Below are positions 25,296-37,877 of a DNA stretch of 64,000 nucleotides, piece by piece. The notes below the pieces were generated by a model. The model was not told the origin of the DNA. It searched no databases and was given only the letters and a program-made list of their open reading frames with translations. Source of the DNA: Leucogyrophana mollusca (lineage: Eukaryota > Basidiomycota > Agaricomycetes > Boletales); NCBI GenBank assembly GCA_021014945.1, contig MU266416.1, positions 40,361 to 104,360 of the forward strand. Reading direction: 5' to 3'. The translations under genes and the position numbers were made by a program. Every line of letters begins with the position of its first letter. The stretch's first letter is position 1.

Positions 25296-27625
25296 TCAGT
25301 CGCGGCGGGACATACTGAACGCAGACTCCCATGTGGGGACGCCCACATCGTCACCGATTGCACGCCAGGTGCCAACAAAGTTCTGGCCACCGACAATGTA
25401 TCCGGTGAACACCCAGCGACCATGGGCGTCGACGCCTTGTCGCTGGAGAAGAGAGTGAGACAGTGGATTTACATACGCAAATAAGCCCTTACCGGTGCTC
25501 GGACCAGAGCAATTAGTCCATCCCATTCGCGTACACGACCGTAAAATTTGTAGTGGTTCCAAGCTTGGCCATGGTTCATATCGGTCTGTGCCGGAATTGT
25601 TAGCATCGCACCGGTATCAAGTGTGACGCGTCTGTTACCTCGCCAGTGACGATGATGTCCAAGACACCCGTGCACTTCTTTTTGACGGTATACTCGGATT
25701 GTAAATCACTGTCGTCGCCGTCACTGTCGACGTCCATATTGTCGTCGTCGTACTCGTCCATGGGATCGTCTCTGGCTTCGTCAGCAGCTCTGCCCATACC
25801 AACGCTCTCGAACACCTCCTCGACGTCATCCTCCAAAGGCTCTGTATCTTCGGCTGCATCGTTGTCCTCCAAGAAAACGTTGTCCAATTCTCGGTAGACC
25901 ACCTCATCGCTGCCGCGATACAGACAACTCTTACATGTTTCAGGGTTGTGCGAGTTGTGGCGCCCTCGTACGAAGCGCTCGTACTTGGTTGTACGGTCAT
26001 CATTAAGTTGGATATGAAGCTCGTCCTACACCGGATATTAGTTGGATCGTGATCGGCGTGCTTGAGATACGTACCCGGATCTCGTACATTGGCCTACGGG
26101 GCAGCCAAGCGTTGGCAAGTCCATCATCGAAACCGTCCCCCGGGCCCCCAGAGTCGACAGGGGTCTGGGGGTCAATGCAGTGGTATTCGCGGAGGCGCAT
26201 GAAGATCGGGGCAGCGTTGACCAATGGATTTGACTCGTTGAAGTTAGCAGGAAACTGGGGTACAGCCACGAGGGCTGCAAAAGCGGAATCCTCAGGGATC
26301 TACAAGAGAGACCAGTTACGCGGGTAGACGGATCTCACTAGATGAGCACTCACCAGCATACGGCCTTGCCATAAACCATCAAGCATGCCGGGAGTGTAGT
26401 GGGTGTTTTTCAGTGGGATCGGATCGAAGGGATAGATGCAGTCGGTCATTCGAAACCAATCGTCATCGTACGCTGCGCTAAGGGGCTGATCCGAGTCTAG
26501 CTCATGCTCGGATGAGCCATCATGGTCAGAAGCAACCTTCGTACATGGTAGTTTGACGATTTTGTGGGTGTTGAGTTCGTGAACATCCTCCTGCGTCGGA
26601 CCAGTGCCAGTGTGCCCGAGCTGAAGGGCATGTGCGCGGGTGAGTGGGAGGTGCGGGGGGACTCCAATGGGCACCACTTGACGGCGTGAAAAAAATACAA
26701 GCTTCGCGGCGACCGATGCGAGAGGGAGACCCATCATCATCTCGGGCCTATCGTAGTAGCGGACGGGCCAAGTGTGCCCATTGCGATAAACCGGAAATGG
26801 TCCGTGAGCTGTGACCACTGAGTGAGGGAAATGGTGGTTGAAACGCTTCGCAAGAGGGAGGATGTGGTGGTTCTGAGCGGCGAAGGCAGTGGCATACTGA
26901 GGTATGGAGTTAGATGGGGACGGGGGACGTTCCGCAGGTTAGATCGAGCTTACGCGGAAAGGAATGATAACGTAGGGAAGCAGCAGCTTGACCATTTCGT
27001 TCCGGCGCGCGGGTGACTCAGACTGAAGCCTCTCTGCGCCAACGTCAGCACTGGACACGATTCGTGAGACATATAATCACTCACCTTCAGTACTGGAGAA
27101 CCACAGCAACCAAAGCGCCAACGAATTAATCGGACTCTCCTTAGGCCAACCGTTGGATTGTAAAGCGTCTTCGTAAAGTCGTGACCGCACGAACTCGTCA
27201 ACGAAATCACCTAGACCAGCAGCCTCGAGCTGACACCTATTGTTCCCGTCGTTCTCCATCATCATCAGGAAGCAGTTCCAGAACGCCGAAAGGATATGTT
27301 TATCGTGTATATCGGCCCGGCGTATGCACTGAAGGGCGGTGCAATAGCTCTGCAACTGGCGAGCGAGATGCTGAGAGTAGGAGGTCTGGTCGCCCATACG
27401 GCGAGCAGCCGCACCAACGTCAAATCTGGACCCAAAAATCCGAGCGTATAGGTGGGAGTTCCGGGATATATCGAGGTCATTTCTGATCTGCTTGCATGTC
27501 AGAAGGAGCGGTAGGATGGCATCAGAGAGAGGACCGAGTAAGTCTGCTCGCGAAAGCTGAAGAGCGATGTTCTCCAAGACCTCCCGTGGGATCCTGCAAA
27601 GATATGAAGATTGCGGGACCGCCAT
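25296..27625 (-). CDS. F-box protein
   Basis: Likely substrate adaptor of an SCF ubiquitin ligase. The ATG chosen is 27623-27625 (MAVPQSSYLCRIPREVLENI), which places the F-box signature (IPREVLENIALQLSRADLLG...LLLTCKQI) at the very N terminus, as is usual. In-frame upstream ATGs exist up to 27802 but would add a non-conserved leader. Downstream exons include LLPYVISFRVS, a histidine/proline-rich stretch, MLDGLWQGRML, PQFPANFNESNPL, DELHIQLNDDRTTKYERFVR, a very acidic segment (25690-25880), and the block WNHYKFYGRVREWDGLIALVR followed by GRWVFTGYIVGGQNFVGTW, which recurs in fungal F-box proteins. The stop is at 25296. The C-terminal block is probably the substrate-binding region; its target is unknown. 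Confidence 0.78.
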
Positions 27626-28946
27626 ATCTCGCAGCGACGGGAGCCTCTGAGAGAAAGTGGGAGCGAGAAGGAAGGGCGGAGGGAAAGGGAGATAATTTAT
27701 GTGAGCTGCAGACGGGGTTACACGAGTTTTGTTATACTTAGCAAAATGACCTGGAAAGGTATCTCCGTCGATTGAGTAATGACAAGTGCAGTACGTGAAC
27801 ATGAAGAATGATTGTGGGACTTGTTGGCTCGGCGGCGGTGATCATCATACGTATCCTTTACAAACCCATCATCGTCCTGAAGACAATCCCCATCCGATAA
27901 TCTGCTTGAACCGCCGCAACGATGCCCGACGACGGCCCCGACGTTTCTCTTTTTTCTTCTGATCCCGGCCCAAGCCCATCACATCCGCGCCACAGCCGTC
28001 CGTCACCCCGAATTCATGAACTTTGCGTGTTGGCCCTGAACTTTTTATTTTATTAGCCCCAACAAAAGCACTCGTGCCTTCTCGAACGTGCAGCATGCTC
28101 TTGGAGCGCACAGGCGTCTAGCACTAGCTCTCCAAGGTTCGTTCGTCCCGCCAGCGTCTCCCACTATGGCTTACCTAGGCACTCGCACGTATAGGTACTG
28201 GACAGACAAAGCAAGCTCGCTACGTAAATGCACACATCGCATCAGCTCGAAATACCTAGTCGGGCTGAAGCGAACCAATGAAGCGAGCTGTCAGTCATGA
28301 ACGCCGTTTCAAAATGGTATTCCCCAACTCCGACCACTTCGAAGTTCTGGGACCAGGTCCCTCGTAGGCAGTTGCGCTGCTGGAACCTCGAAACTCCCAG
28401 GACAAGTCCGTTCAGAACACCTCTCTTTGTGTTTCTCCTGGCGACGCAGTCGAGAGATCTTCCCCCCGACACATATTTACCAGCCAGTGGGGAAAATATT
28501 AGCATCTTCGGTATCATGGCGGCTCGGCGGCGCAAGGATATTGCTAACCTCTCCTGATTCGTGCTCGGGTGGAGCTGAGAACTATCTGATGGGACGATTC
28601 ATGGGGCTGTTGCGCGTCCCACAAGGATGGACTGACCTACACATGCTTACAAGGTTTTGTTGATGCGCATAACGGGGATCTTGTGGTAGTAGGTGGCCGT
28701 TTCTTGTGGTTTACACACCAACGCTCATCAAATGGCAAGATTGCGAAGTTTTGCTCCATCGATTGCTCGAGATGCTGGTTGGATGATGGTGCGAGTTGGC
28801 TGTGCCTTCCAAGCTACATCTCCGTTATCCGCGATCTGCTTCACACGACTGACCGTGGGTGACAGTCTCCTTGCTGACTCGTCCACTCGACCCGCAGCCC
28901 TGACGAAGCCGGGTCCGGTCTATTTTCATTCCCACTCCCGACCTAA
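27626..28946. other. Gene-poor region
   Basis: 5' flank of the F-box gene and 1.2 kb without a gene I can support. Plus-strand frames at 28088-28300, 28297-28557 and 28693-28950 do not resemble known families. Confidence 0.4.
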
Positions 28947-29126
28947 ATGACGGTGATCATGAACTCTCCATTTCGGTCGGTGGCTGCTCTCCTTTTGGTT
29001 TCAATTCTAGTTTTGCCACTGGTCTCAGACCGTTATGGACAGGCAGCTCATCCATTTTGGTACATGCTCGTCTTCTTCATCTTCCCTCACATGAATGCAA
29101 GTTCGTCCGTGGATACTCCGCGTTGA
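28947..29126 (+). CDS. Possible small membrane protein (59 aa ORF)
   Basis: Short frame starting ATG at 28947, ending TGA at 29124-29126. It encodes two hydrophobic stretches (AALLLVSILVLPLV and FWYMLVFFIF) separated by a polar loop. After it, in the next frame, the sequence again reads hydrophobic (GYSALIFVVVIV before a gtaagt-like donor at about 29148), so a spliced longer form is possible. No homologue is recognised and the ORF could be chance. Confidence 0.25.
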   Translation: MTVIMNSPFRSVAALLLVSILVLPLVSDRYGQAAHPFWYMLVFFIFPHMNASSSVDTPR

Positions 29127-31669
29127 TCTTCGTCGTTGTGATTGTGTGTAAGTTCAGCCACTTGATTTATGTTGTCGCCTAAATTAACAATTCGTGGCGG
29201 TTCTGATAGATTCTTACTGGTTTCGCAGATAGCAATTCTATAGCCATGGCTGTCGATAAGCGAGTATTAAACTAGGGAGGGAACCAGGAGCCAGATTGCA
29301 TGGTACGTATACGGCACCACTCATCTGGCGCCTCAGAACAGCCGAACAAGAAACCAGAGACGGGGACCAACAGCATAGCCATTGACCCCCAATCCATTGA
29401 TAGCGCAACCCCAATCATCACCGTATGCGCCGCTCAAAATGGCAAGTTCTGTTTTTACACATGAACACGGAACCTTATCGCCGGATAACCTTCGAAGGGG
29501 GCCGTTCAGCTGATTTGCCTTGCTTTTCTCGTACATGTTGATGCGGCGGAAAGCGGCGCTGGGTGTGAATGTGGGCGTCCTTGCATGTGTTGCCAACTGG
29601 CGAGTGCGCACATTCGTCGGCGGTCCGCTTTGTTTATAGGTTCAGCCTTCAGCCGTACATGTGGCGTGAATGGAAGGCGGTGGGTTTAAGTTACAGACAT
29701 TCGGAGGCCTGACAGTTTCATGGTGTGTTGTGCCTTTCAAGCTTCTTAGTCGACATTCACAGCCCTTGTCCAGCTCCTGGGGCAACCTCTTGTGCGTGTC
29801 AATGTTCCCCAGTTCAACGGCACCGTTGTCCCCCTGCCCTCCCGCCATATCTAGATCTATGGCGAGTGCGTCCGGATCATCATTGCCCAGCACGACCGTA
29901 TATTGCAAAGCGGCGACCTGCCCGATTCATAGCCTCCCAAATGACGCATTTGTGCACAATACACAAGATTGATGCTGACCCACTCTCCGGTTGCATGTGA
30001 CAACGTGCGATTCGAGAGATACAACCGCCATTCATCGCCATCGTGCTAGTGCGCCACGACATGTGAGATGTGCCAGTGCAAGCGATACTCTTCGAAACCA
30101 CATACGTGCTTTCCGCCAAATGAGGCTGTCGACCACCTAAAGGCGACAGGTAACTGGTTTAGTTCACGGTACCCAGCTAACTTAGTCTCCTGTCTTATGA
30201 CCAGTTCGCAGTTCCAGAATCACCTTGGACCGCCCCGCTCCCCTCGCGGGGAAGTGGCGGGCTCTAGGCTGTTGCCAAGTAGCCGGCTTACGACAACCCG
30301 AGATCTGGATTTGCTGGGACCCAATCGATGCTGCGGTAAGCATTGTACCTCACGTACTTGCATTCGTCTCCGCGGCGCTCGGATTGATTCCAGTTCATTC
30401 ACAAAGGCATGTGGGTCGTCATAACCCTCGAATTTTCGAGTGTTGGCCTCCTGCCGTCACCACCACTCTATCGAGCAAATGAATGTCTACTAACGCTCTG
30501 TTTTGGTATAGATAGGATCTGTCAGCAACCGTCTGTTCGCTTCATCTCCGTTGCCCCCTTCTCCCAAGCATTGACGCGCAAGTGTGATTTCGCGCGGGGC
30601 GCTGAGCACACCTTTATATCGCCAGGCGGCAGATTTGATGCTGTCGTCTCTTTCTCGTTGTGAGTTCTGCTTTGACACGTTTCAGATTTTGATCACCGTC
30701 TTGGTTTCATATGTTTGGTTTGATCGGGTTGACGTTTATGGTCAGCGTCTCCGTTCTTGGTCGATACCAGGATCCGTTCATGGCGCCTCCTGCAGCTCTT
30801 TCACTCCTCATTTCATTTTATCGGACTATTTCGGTACCTCAGGTTCGCCGGCCCGACCTGGAGGCCTGGCACTCGGCAGGGGAACGTGAGCGGCTAGATT
30901 CGAGCATCTACGCCTGTCTACCCTGTATTGCCCTGGAAACTGGATGTGCACGCGAGTTTGGCACTCGTGGTTCCTCCAGCCGTTATTGTAGGTGAGGTGT
31001 GGCTTATCTGGATTACCCTCTGCCACCTCTGGCAGAGTGTGTCCCTACTTCTGTGAAGCTGCTTCAAGGCTTGGAGCTGTTGAGAGGCCTGCAGACGTGA
31101 GCATGGTACCTTGCGCGCACAAGTTCTTGTCTGTAGACCCCTTTACGGTTGCAACTAGCTCCCTTTACTCTACGCATTCTTTGTCGTGTTTATTGGTGTA
31201 ATTGCCCTCTTCAGCTCGACGCTTCCGATAATAAAAGCCTGCGATTGATGTGCGGCGCGACAGCTTCCGCTTTCGCCACCGAAAGCCTTCACTAATGTTC
31301 ACTGTCCATACCCAGGCTAACATCAATCACAAAGCCCTTTGCTTCTTGCGTGAGTCTGCCCCCTTCTCGTTCGCTTCCGGTCACACAAGGCTTCTCACTC
31401 ATGATCAGTTCAGTTCGGGCTGTCACGGTGAACATTGTGAAGGAAAGATTTCGTTGGCGTGGGGCGTTACCAACCACGTCAATGCGCACACTTCGGCCCC
31501 TTGAATATATATGCGACAGCCAGCATCGAAGTGATGGTCACGCTGTGAGATTTTCCTGCACATTGGATTTTTTTCCCTGTCAAGAGCGGGATCACAGAAG
31601 GCTTCCCGAATTACGTCCCAAAAAGGAATGTGAATACCTTGCCCGACATCGTCACAGAACGCGAGGGAC
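29127..31669. other. Gene-poor region upstream of PUF gene
   Basis: 2.5 kb with only short frames on both strands. No family, repeat or RNA gene recognised. The last few hundred bases are the PUF gene promoter region. Confidence 0.4.
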
Positions 31670-31676
31670 TATAAAG
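31670..31676 (+). promoter_or_regulatory. TATA box of PUF gene
   Basis: TATAAAG lies 80 nt upstream of the ATG at 31750 and is followed by a C/T-rich tract, a common arrangement in strong fungal promoters. Confidence 0.5.
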
Positions 31677-31749
31677 CCTGTCGCTCCCCGCTTTTCTCTC
31701 TTTCTTCGCCCCCACAACAATCCCCCTTCAATCCCCCGCTCTCACCGAT

Positions 31750-34453
31750 ATGCACTCCGCCGACAATGCCCATTCTTTCGTCCCCTTCGTTAACGACTAC
31801 AGCCCCCCTCGTTCCAGGACCACGTCCGCGTCCATCTGGGCTCCACAACCTCAGCCACTAGAAACGACATGGCCAAAAGCTATCGACACCTTCTCTCGCG
31901 ACGCAGAGAGGGAGCCTCAGCAAATTACGCAACCCCAATTCTACCAATCGTATCCTCAACCTGTCAACAATAATGGTAACAACGAAGACGTCTTTGGTCC
32001 AGTCGGACTTGTCGGCGTTCCCCGCAAAAGGGATATCGGTGCAATCGGTGACGGTAGGAAGAAAAATAGTCCCGACTTTGATGATCACAATGTCTGTACT
32101 TTATCTGATCCTATGAGTTCTAAGCTGACCTCTCGTTGCGCTGTAGCACGTCGAGCAGCTCTTACGCGCTCTCAATCTCAACTCTCCCGCTCCTTACGCC
32201 CAACAGCCTCAGCCCCCTCGTTCACTTAATGTCGAACCTTTGAATGTATCCTCCGGCTCTCCGGATTTGTCTCCGAGTTCTACCACATCTGCGCTCCTCA
32301 CCCCAACAGATCTTTCTCCTGCGAAAACCTTTGACTTAAAGCATAATTCTCCTCGTGATTTTCCGCCTTCGCACTCTAATTTGCCTCCGTCTTCTTTATT
32401 ATTTGACCCTGGCTCTCCACTGAGAGCGCACGACTATATGCAGTCGCCACAAACCTCAGCTCAGCGTTTCACTAGCATACAGTCCACGAATATGGCGGCT
32501 CCCAACGCCTTCCCTTTCTTCGAGCCCTTTTCCGAGGCGCCTTCTCCTGCTCTTGGTTCGCAACCTTTTTATGACAGTTCCTTCCCACAACTCGGTCGTC
32601 GTCCAGAACTATCCCGCGTCCCGTCCATGACCTGGCGTCAGCAGCAGCTATCCGCACCTGCTGAGTGGCTCCGAGTGGAAGAGAACTTGTGTAACGACTT
32701 CCCTTCTGGCGTTCCCGCCACCGAAGACCGTTTGCGTGCATCGCCTCCCCAGTTCCCCTTCCAGTGTCGTCAGCCTCCAACCGGGGCGCATACACACGAG
32801 GTACTTCCATGACCTTTTCCTTACATTTACCATGTATATGCGCTTATATGCACCCTTTATTCGCAGCCTATCAATTTCTTGTCGCTTTTGCACCCGTCTT
32901 CGTCGCCCCCCTACCATGTCTTCGTTGCGCGTATCATCAAATCCTCGGATCAACAGGCTTCTATCTTCCTGCAGCAGAAACTAAAGGTCGCTGATCTGGA
33001 GGAGCGCCACAAGATTATCGACGCGATTTGTGCTCGCGGCTTCGAGATGATGTCCCACAGGTGCGTTCATTGGCGAGAGACCATGTTCTGGAATTGATTC
33101 GCTGGTACTAGGTTCGGGAACTGGGCAGTCCAAAGGTGCTTGGAGGCTGCGGCGACTATCGAAGAGAGACGAAAGATTGTTGGCTGCATGAGGTTCGCTC
33201 TCCGTCAAGGTTATATTTCAAGTCACTAACGTTCACTACTAGAGGCCGCGTTGTTGAGCTTGCGACAAACTGCTACGGATGCCATGTCTTGCAGAAGGCT
33301 CTGGACTGTGAGGAGGACATCAGGCTGTTGATTGTGTCTGAACTCCTTCTCGGCGACCCCGCTTTGACTCTGGTAAACAAGCACGCCTCGCACGTCTGGA
33401 GCAAGGTACCTTCTTCATGATGTATCGCGGAGTCATATCGCTGACCTTGTCGAACGAAGATTATGGAGTTAACTTGGACTGCGCCTGCCCCTCCGATTTT
33501 TGCCTAGTAAGCCCGTACCACCACCAAATGCTCTCGTATATCCGTTGACTCAGGTCGCTCTCCAGCGTGAACAAGTCTCTCAAGGGTAAGTGGGCATCTC
33601 TTGCCTGCCACGAAACGGGATCCCTTGTCGTTCAGGTGCGCATCATGGCTGCTTCGACGCGGATCACACCCGACTAAGTTTGATGGCTAGCACGCGTTTG
33701 AGAACCTGGAAGAGTCTGCCAAAGATGGCATCATCGATGAGCTGCTTAACCAGGGGCCTTCCGTGTTTAGCGAGATCGCCAAAAACCAATGGGGCTCGTA
33801 CTGTATCCAGCATAGTCAGTGGCTGTCATTAATTCGGCGTTGATCACCGCCTGACCTTACTTGGATGTAGTTTTGGAGCATGGGTCCCCAAAGCACCGCC
33901 AGATGACCTTAGACCACCTCGTCTCGGACCTCCTAGAGTACGCCACTAACGAGCAGGGTTTCAAGTCAGTTACGAAGGCGCTCAAAGAAACTGGCGGCGA
34001 TACCTTGAACAGGATTGTTAAGAGGATGTGCGAGCCAGCAAAGGGGTATGGTCCTCCCTTTATTTTCATTCGGTTGCGCTAAACACTTTTTCAGCGGGCG
34101 TCGTGCGATGGTGGTCGATCTGGCGCTGTCTGTCACTGGAAGTCAGCTTATCGCCAGCACATTGCCTCAGGTGACTGTTGCCGGGTTTGTTTTCTGGCAT
34201 TTTCTCATATCGTCATCTAGGCCGACAAAGACCAACGTTCGCTCCTTTATGACTGCATCAGAGGCCACATCGTCACCCTGCGCGGATGTAAGACCGGCTC
34301 CAAAGTCATCTGGCTCTTGTAAGCTCGATTTCATAGTTCACTTGATGAGTCGATCGACTGACATACGCCTCAGCGACAGAATGGTTCGATGAGTATGATT
34401 TTACTAGTGTTCATGATCTGACTTCTTTGTAGCGTGCCTACTATGGGTACTGA
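31750..34453 (+). CDS. PUF (Pumilio-type) RNA-binding protein
   Basis: Cytoplasmic PUF-family regulator that binds mRNA 3' UTRs. The ATG at 31750 opens a long, disordered Ser/Pro/Gln-rich N-terminal region (exons 31750-32095 and about 32150-32798). The PUF repeats start with PINFLSLLHPSSSPPYHVFV and DQQASIFLQQKLK, then FGNWAVQRCLEAAATIEERR, RVVELATNCYGCHVLQKALD, NKHASHVWSKIMELTW, CHETGSLVVQHAFENLEESA, NQWGSYCIQHILEHGSPKH, NEQGFKSVTKALKETG, SVTGSQLIASTLPQADKDQR and GCKTGSKVIWL, ending RMRAYYGY with the stop at 34451-34453. Residues such as GSLVVQ and GSYCIQ fit the base-recognition positions of PUF helices. The repeat spacing and the YYGY end resemble the fungal Jsn1/Puf1 branch, but I cannot assign the orthologue. 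About ten short introns splice in frame. Confidence 0.88.
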
Positions 34454-35275
34454 TGTGGCTCCGCGCTGGCCAGTGACACTTTCGATCTTTTCTGCATCCA
34501 CCTAATCTTCTTTGGCGGTATCTCGAAGGCGACTGTCGAGATCCCCATTCTACTCTTGACTTCGAACCATCAACTTCAAGATTTAAAACGTCATGCACCG
34601 CAGTCACTACCGGGTCGACTATCTCGCTCCATCCATATCGGAAATACAAAAAAACATCGACCACAACATATTGCACTCCTAATTCAACACCATCGCATCG
34701 CCATCGTTATAGCTTATCGCTTCGTTTTGCACAACATCAGCCACTCCCTCAATTCCCTCCTTTTATTCGACTGCAGTGTACCGAACAATGTCCGCATCGA
34801 ACTCTAAGTATTTTCACTCGTGCTTATTTGCATCTTATCAAACGCCCCTTTCGCTTCTTTTTCCACTCATTTACCTTGCACAATCAGCCTTCAAGCTCCC
34901 GCCTCCTGCTCTTCGGCGCAGGATGCTGAAGTGCGACGATATTTTCACTAGAATTTCGATCATCATCCATTCAATCATCCATCCATTGCATTCCGTTTAC
35001 CCATCGCATCATGTCCCGACCATCGCATCTGTAGTCCATATCACTATCACCCACTCTCCTTTGTAGCATCCGTGTCTATCGTGAATTCATGCGTCCTTGA
35101 CGCTCGTATATGTTGAAGACCACTCGAACCGCTGGGGGCTGTCGTGGGCTCCTATGGACCCACCGTCCTACATAATAACAAACACTCCTGCCTTGCGGAC
35201 AAGGGTACGAGAACGCCTACGTACGATTTCCGTCAAGTGTTCTGATCTATTCGTTTGAAAAGTACACGTATCAAG
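34454..35275. other. 3' flank of PUF gene and spacer
   Basis: Includes a C/T-rich stretch with repeated ATCC-type words near 34960-35040 that is probably the PUF 3' UTR. No gene recognised. Confidence 0.45.
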
Positions 35276-35895
35276 ATGTCCCTCGAGCTTTCTCACCAAT
35301 CTTCCCCGGGGCTGCATGCTGCTCTCCATCCAGAGACACCGCGTAGCATGGTGCGACTGAGTTGGCAGTGCCACAAGCTTCTTGACTAACGACTGGTCGG
35401 ACTGTCGTATAGGTAGATACGCTGCTCAAACAGCTGGGCCCCACTGATGACCTTCACCCGTTTCTATTGTCGTCCAACCACCCGAAACGTGGAAGAAGGC
35501 CCCCCTGTATTCACTTTGGCTTTGGTATCGACAACGAAAAGCTACGCCGCTACGCAGAGGAGCAGGGCTACAACGAAGAAGCTTATAGGTATTTCAGCGA
35601 GATTCCAGACGCCATGGGTTATGAACTGGAGGCGTTTGGCCTTGCGAAAGTGGATGAAGTTGCTGGGAAGGAGCTCCTCGTTGTGCCCGTCTACGGCAAA
35701 ATGAATGTCTTCGAGGCCTTTTCTTTCTACACCAATTACGTTAAACCAGAGGACAGGCCACAAATACCTCAACATATCTACGACATCTGCAAGTCGCTGT
35801 CCTACTTTGAAATGCCAAGGTGGTTTGTTGAATACGGCTGGCCTCAGTGGGATATGAAATTTGGGGGGCCTAGTCGCACCGGGTTAGTCGCATGA
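35276..35895 (+). CDS. Hypothetical protein, two exons
   Basis: Unrecognised protein of about 185 residues. The ATG at 35276 encodes MSLELSHQSSPGLHAALHPE. A phase-0 intron (gtgcgac...gtatag, about 35351-35413) joins it to VDTLLKQLGPTDDLHPFLLS. The second exon stays open for 480 nt: HFGFGIDNEKLRRYAEEQGY, AYRYFSEIPDAMGYELEAFG, VVPVYGKMNVFEAFSFYTNY, FEMPRWFVEYGWPQWDMKFG, stop at 35893-35895. Composition is like that of a folded soluble protein (balanced charged residues, many aromatics). No signal peptide or membrane segment. A last small exon after SRTG cannot be excluded. Confidence 0.6.
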
Positions 35896-36772
35896 TAATC
35901 TTACCGTATCGCAATCCCTTCATTAAAGTCCCTCTGCAGATGAACGTTACTTTGAGAATGGAAACACCCCAATTGTAGTGTAAATTTGGTCAAGAATCAA
36001 GCTATTGTTTGTGGTTGATGCAGGACTGTCATTGAACCGAAGCCAAAACCATGAGATGGCCCCTCGCGTCTCGTACATCGCCGAAGACCCTAGCAGGTGA
36101 CACGAAGTATACAGCTCAGGTAAGTAAATCAAATCACCTGTAAGTCAGGGGAGAAGAAAACATGCCTCTTGAAAACACTGATTCGTGGATGTTAAATTTC
36201 GTTGCTTTAATACGGAAACACGTTGCAGTTGCGTGCTGGCTCATGAACATCGACTGGATTGTCCACTTGAAATATATACCTGGAACATAATCTCCTCTCT
36301 GCCTCCTGCCTTGCCATTTGGATGGTGTCGAACTGTTCTGTAATTGTCAAAATACGTGTACACGTAGTATTATTGCCGTATTCTGTGCAACAAGGACCAA
36401 CACGATATTGTCTGCGCCTCTGCCTGTGCCTTCGCGTGTCAATTTGAACGCGTATATGTCGCATTCTCCGTGTGAATTGACGCGAGGGTTCCACGAGCGC
36501 CACAAGACCACTCGTAGCTTATAGAATTGTCGAGGGGAGTAGATATGTACCTCTAGGAGTACATCGTATGTTCAGGCTCGCCAGCAAATCCTTGCGGGCC
36601 CGCGAGGCAACATCTTGACGCGAAGTATACAGGGGAACCGCTACACAGCACATGTAGACCCCATGAGTGTTGATGTGGGGGGTGTGAGCGAGGAATGAGT
36701 CTCACCTGGGAATTCATATGCAGACAATTACTCCATGCGTCGTCTAGTCTATACTGAGGCCGACTCTCAAGC
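35896..36772. other. Intergenic region
   Basis: No gene recognised. A word of about ten bases, cgaagtatac, occurs near 36102 and 36621 but without a longer repeat. Confidence 0.45.
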
Positions 36773-37558
36773 TTAAAGCTTGACGCGCTTGGTCTCCTGG
36801 ACACCCTTCACCCATTCCTTGACTCTGTTGTGGGTCTCTGCATCGAAGGCGTGATCTCTATCGTCTTCTCCCGAGACATGACCATCCGGGCTTGCTTCGC
36901 GGTCATTCCCACCATCGGACTGTTCTCGCTTTCGCTTCATGCCAGCTGCGGGGATCGGAGTAGCGGGTAGTAGTACAGTGGGCGCTCCTTCCACTGGGAG
37001 ACTTCTTTTCGAGCCTCCGGGGGCCTTCGTCGTACCTCGAGCAGGTTTCACAGTCTGAGTTTCGTCAGGCTTCGAGTTCGCGACTTTTATGGGCTTCTGG
37101 TTCGTGACTTTGACTTGGATACTTCTGGGCCTTGCGTTTTCGCCAGGTTCTGGAACCATCGGCGTTGGTCTAGAAGCCATTTCTTTGCTAAAACGTGTAG
37201 ACTCTTCCCAGACGTTTTCCGCCCACGCCTTCACCCGCTGATCCAGCTGATAGTCGCGACCAATATCGCCTTCAACAAGCGATACGCCGCATGCCTTGAT
37301 CTTGTCGGAAATCAGCTTCAAATGCGTTAGATCCCCGTAGGCTAAATCCCGCGCGTCCAGGACCTCCGCTTTGATCGACTCTCTCACATACCGAACCAGC
37401 TCCATCCAATAACTGACCTCCTCGTTTGACTCGGTGGCTTGCTTCAATAACTCGTATATGGATATCCTGGCGATGGGTAAATTCAGGGTTTCAACGGACA
37501 CCATTGCGCAGACCATCGCGTGAAAGAAGCCGGAAGGTTCAGAACCTGATTCCATCAT
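36773..37558 (-). CDS. Hypothetical protein with basic/acidic tail, tandem copy 1
   Basis: Single open frame of 261 residues, ATG at 37556-37558. The N-terminal 90 residues (SGFFHAMVCAMVSVETLNLP, ISIYELLKQATESNEEV, VLDARDLAYGDLTHLKL) match the neighbouring ORF at 37539-37877 in order, so the two are duplicates. The rest is low complexity, Lys/Pro/Thr-rich, with a KRKRE nuclear-localisation-like stretch and an Asp/Glu/His-rich end. I do not recognise the family. The start overlaps the 3' end of the upstream copy by 20 nt, which is unusual for eukaryotic genes; the two may be exons of one gene. Confidence 0.55.
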   Translation of the reverse strand: MMESGSEPSGFFHAMVCAMVSVETLNLPIARISIYELLKQATESNEEVSYWMELVRYVRESIKAEVLDARDLAYGDLTHLKLISDKIKACGVSLVEGDIGRDYQLDQRVKAWAENVWEESTRFSKEMASRPTPMVPEPGENARPRSIQVKVTNQKPIKVANSKPDETQTVKPARGTTKAPGGSKRSLPVEGAPTVLLPATPIPAAGMKRKREQSDGGNDREASPDGHVSGEDDRDHAFDAETHNRVKEWVKGVQETKRVKL

Positions 37559-37877
37559 GTAGCATCTTTAGCCGGCCGCGAGCTCCATTGCGTTGAGCAA
37601 ACAACATACTGTACGCATCGTCCCGGGATAGCTGTACGCTCTCTAGATCCATAGGCTCAAGATCCCTTGGGTGCCAAATCTTTGTGTCCATAGCTTTACT
37701 CGCTGTCCACGCCAGATCCACCCATTGGTTGAGTTCCTCCTTCGACTTTGTGGTTCCTTGCAACACCTCGTAAAGAAACACCTTGGCAAGGGGAATCTCT
37801 GCTGTGTCTACGGCTACCATTGCGCAGGCTATCTTGTTTGATAGACCGCCTTTATGGAAGCCTGAATTTGGTTGCAT
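37539..37877 (-). CDS. Hypothetical protein, tandem copy 2 (N-terminal domain only)
   Basis: Short frame of 112 residues from ATG 37877, MQPNSGFHKGGLSNKIACAM, then VAVDTAEIPLAKVFLYEVLQ and IWHPRDLEPMDLESVQLS. It matches the first 90 residues of the next gene and then ends (GIRF). It lacks the long basic tail of its neighbour. It could be the first half of one two-domain gene, joined by splicing, or a truncated duplicate. Family unknown. Confidence 0.45.
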   Translation of the reverse strand: MQPNSGFHKGGLSNKIACAMVAVDTAEIPLAKVFLYEVLQGTTKSKEELNQWVDLAWTASKAMDTKIWHPRDLEPMDLESVQLSRDDAYSMLFAQRNGARGRLKMLHDGIRF

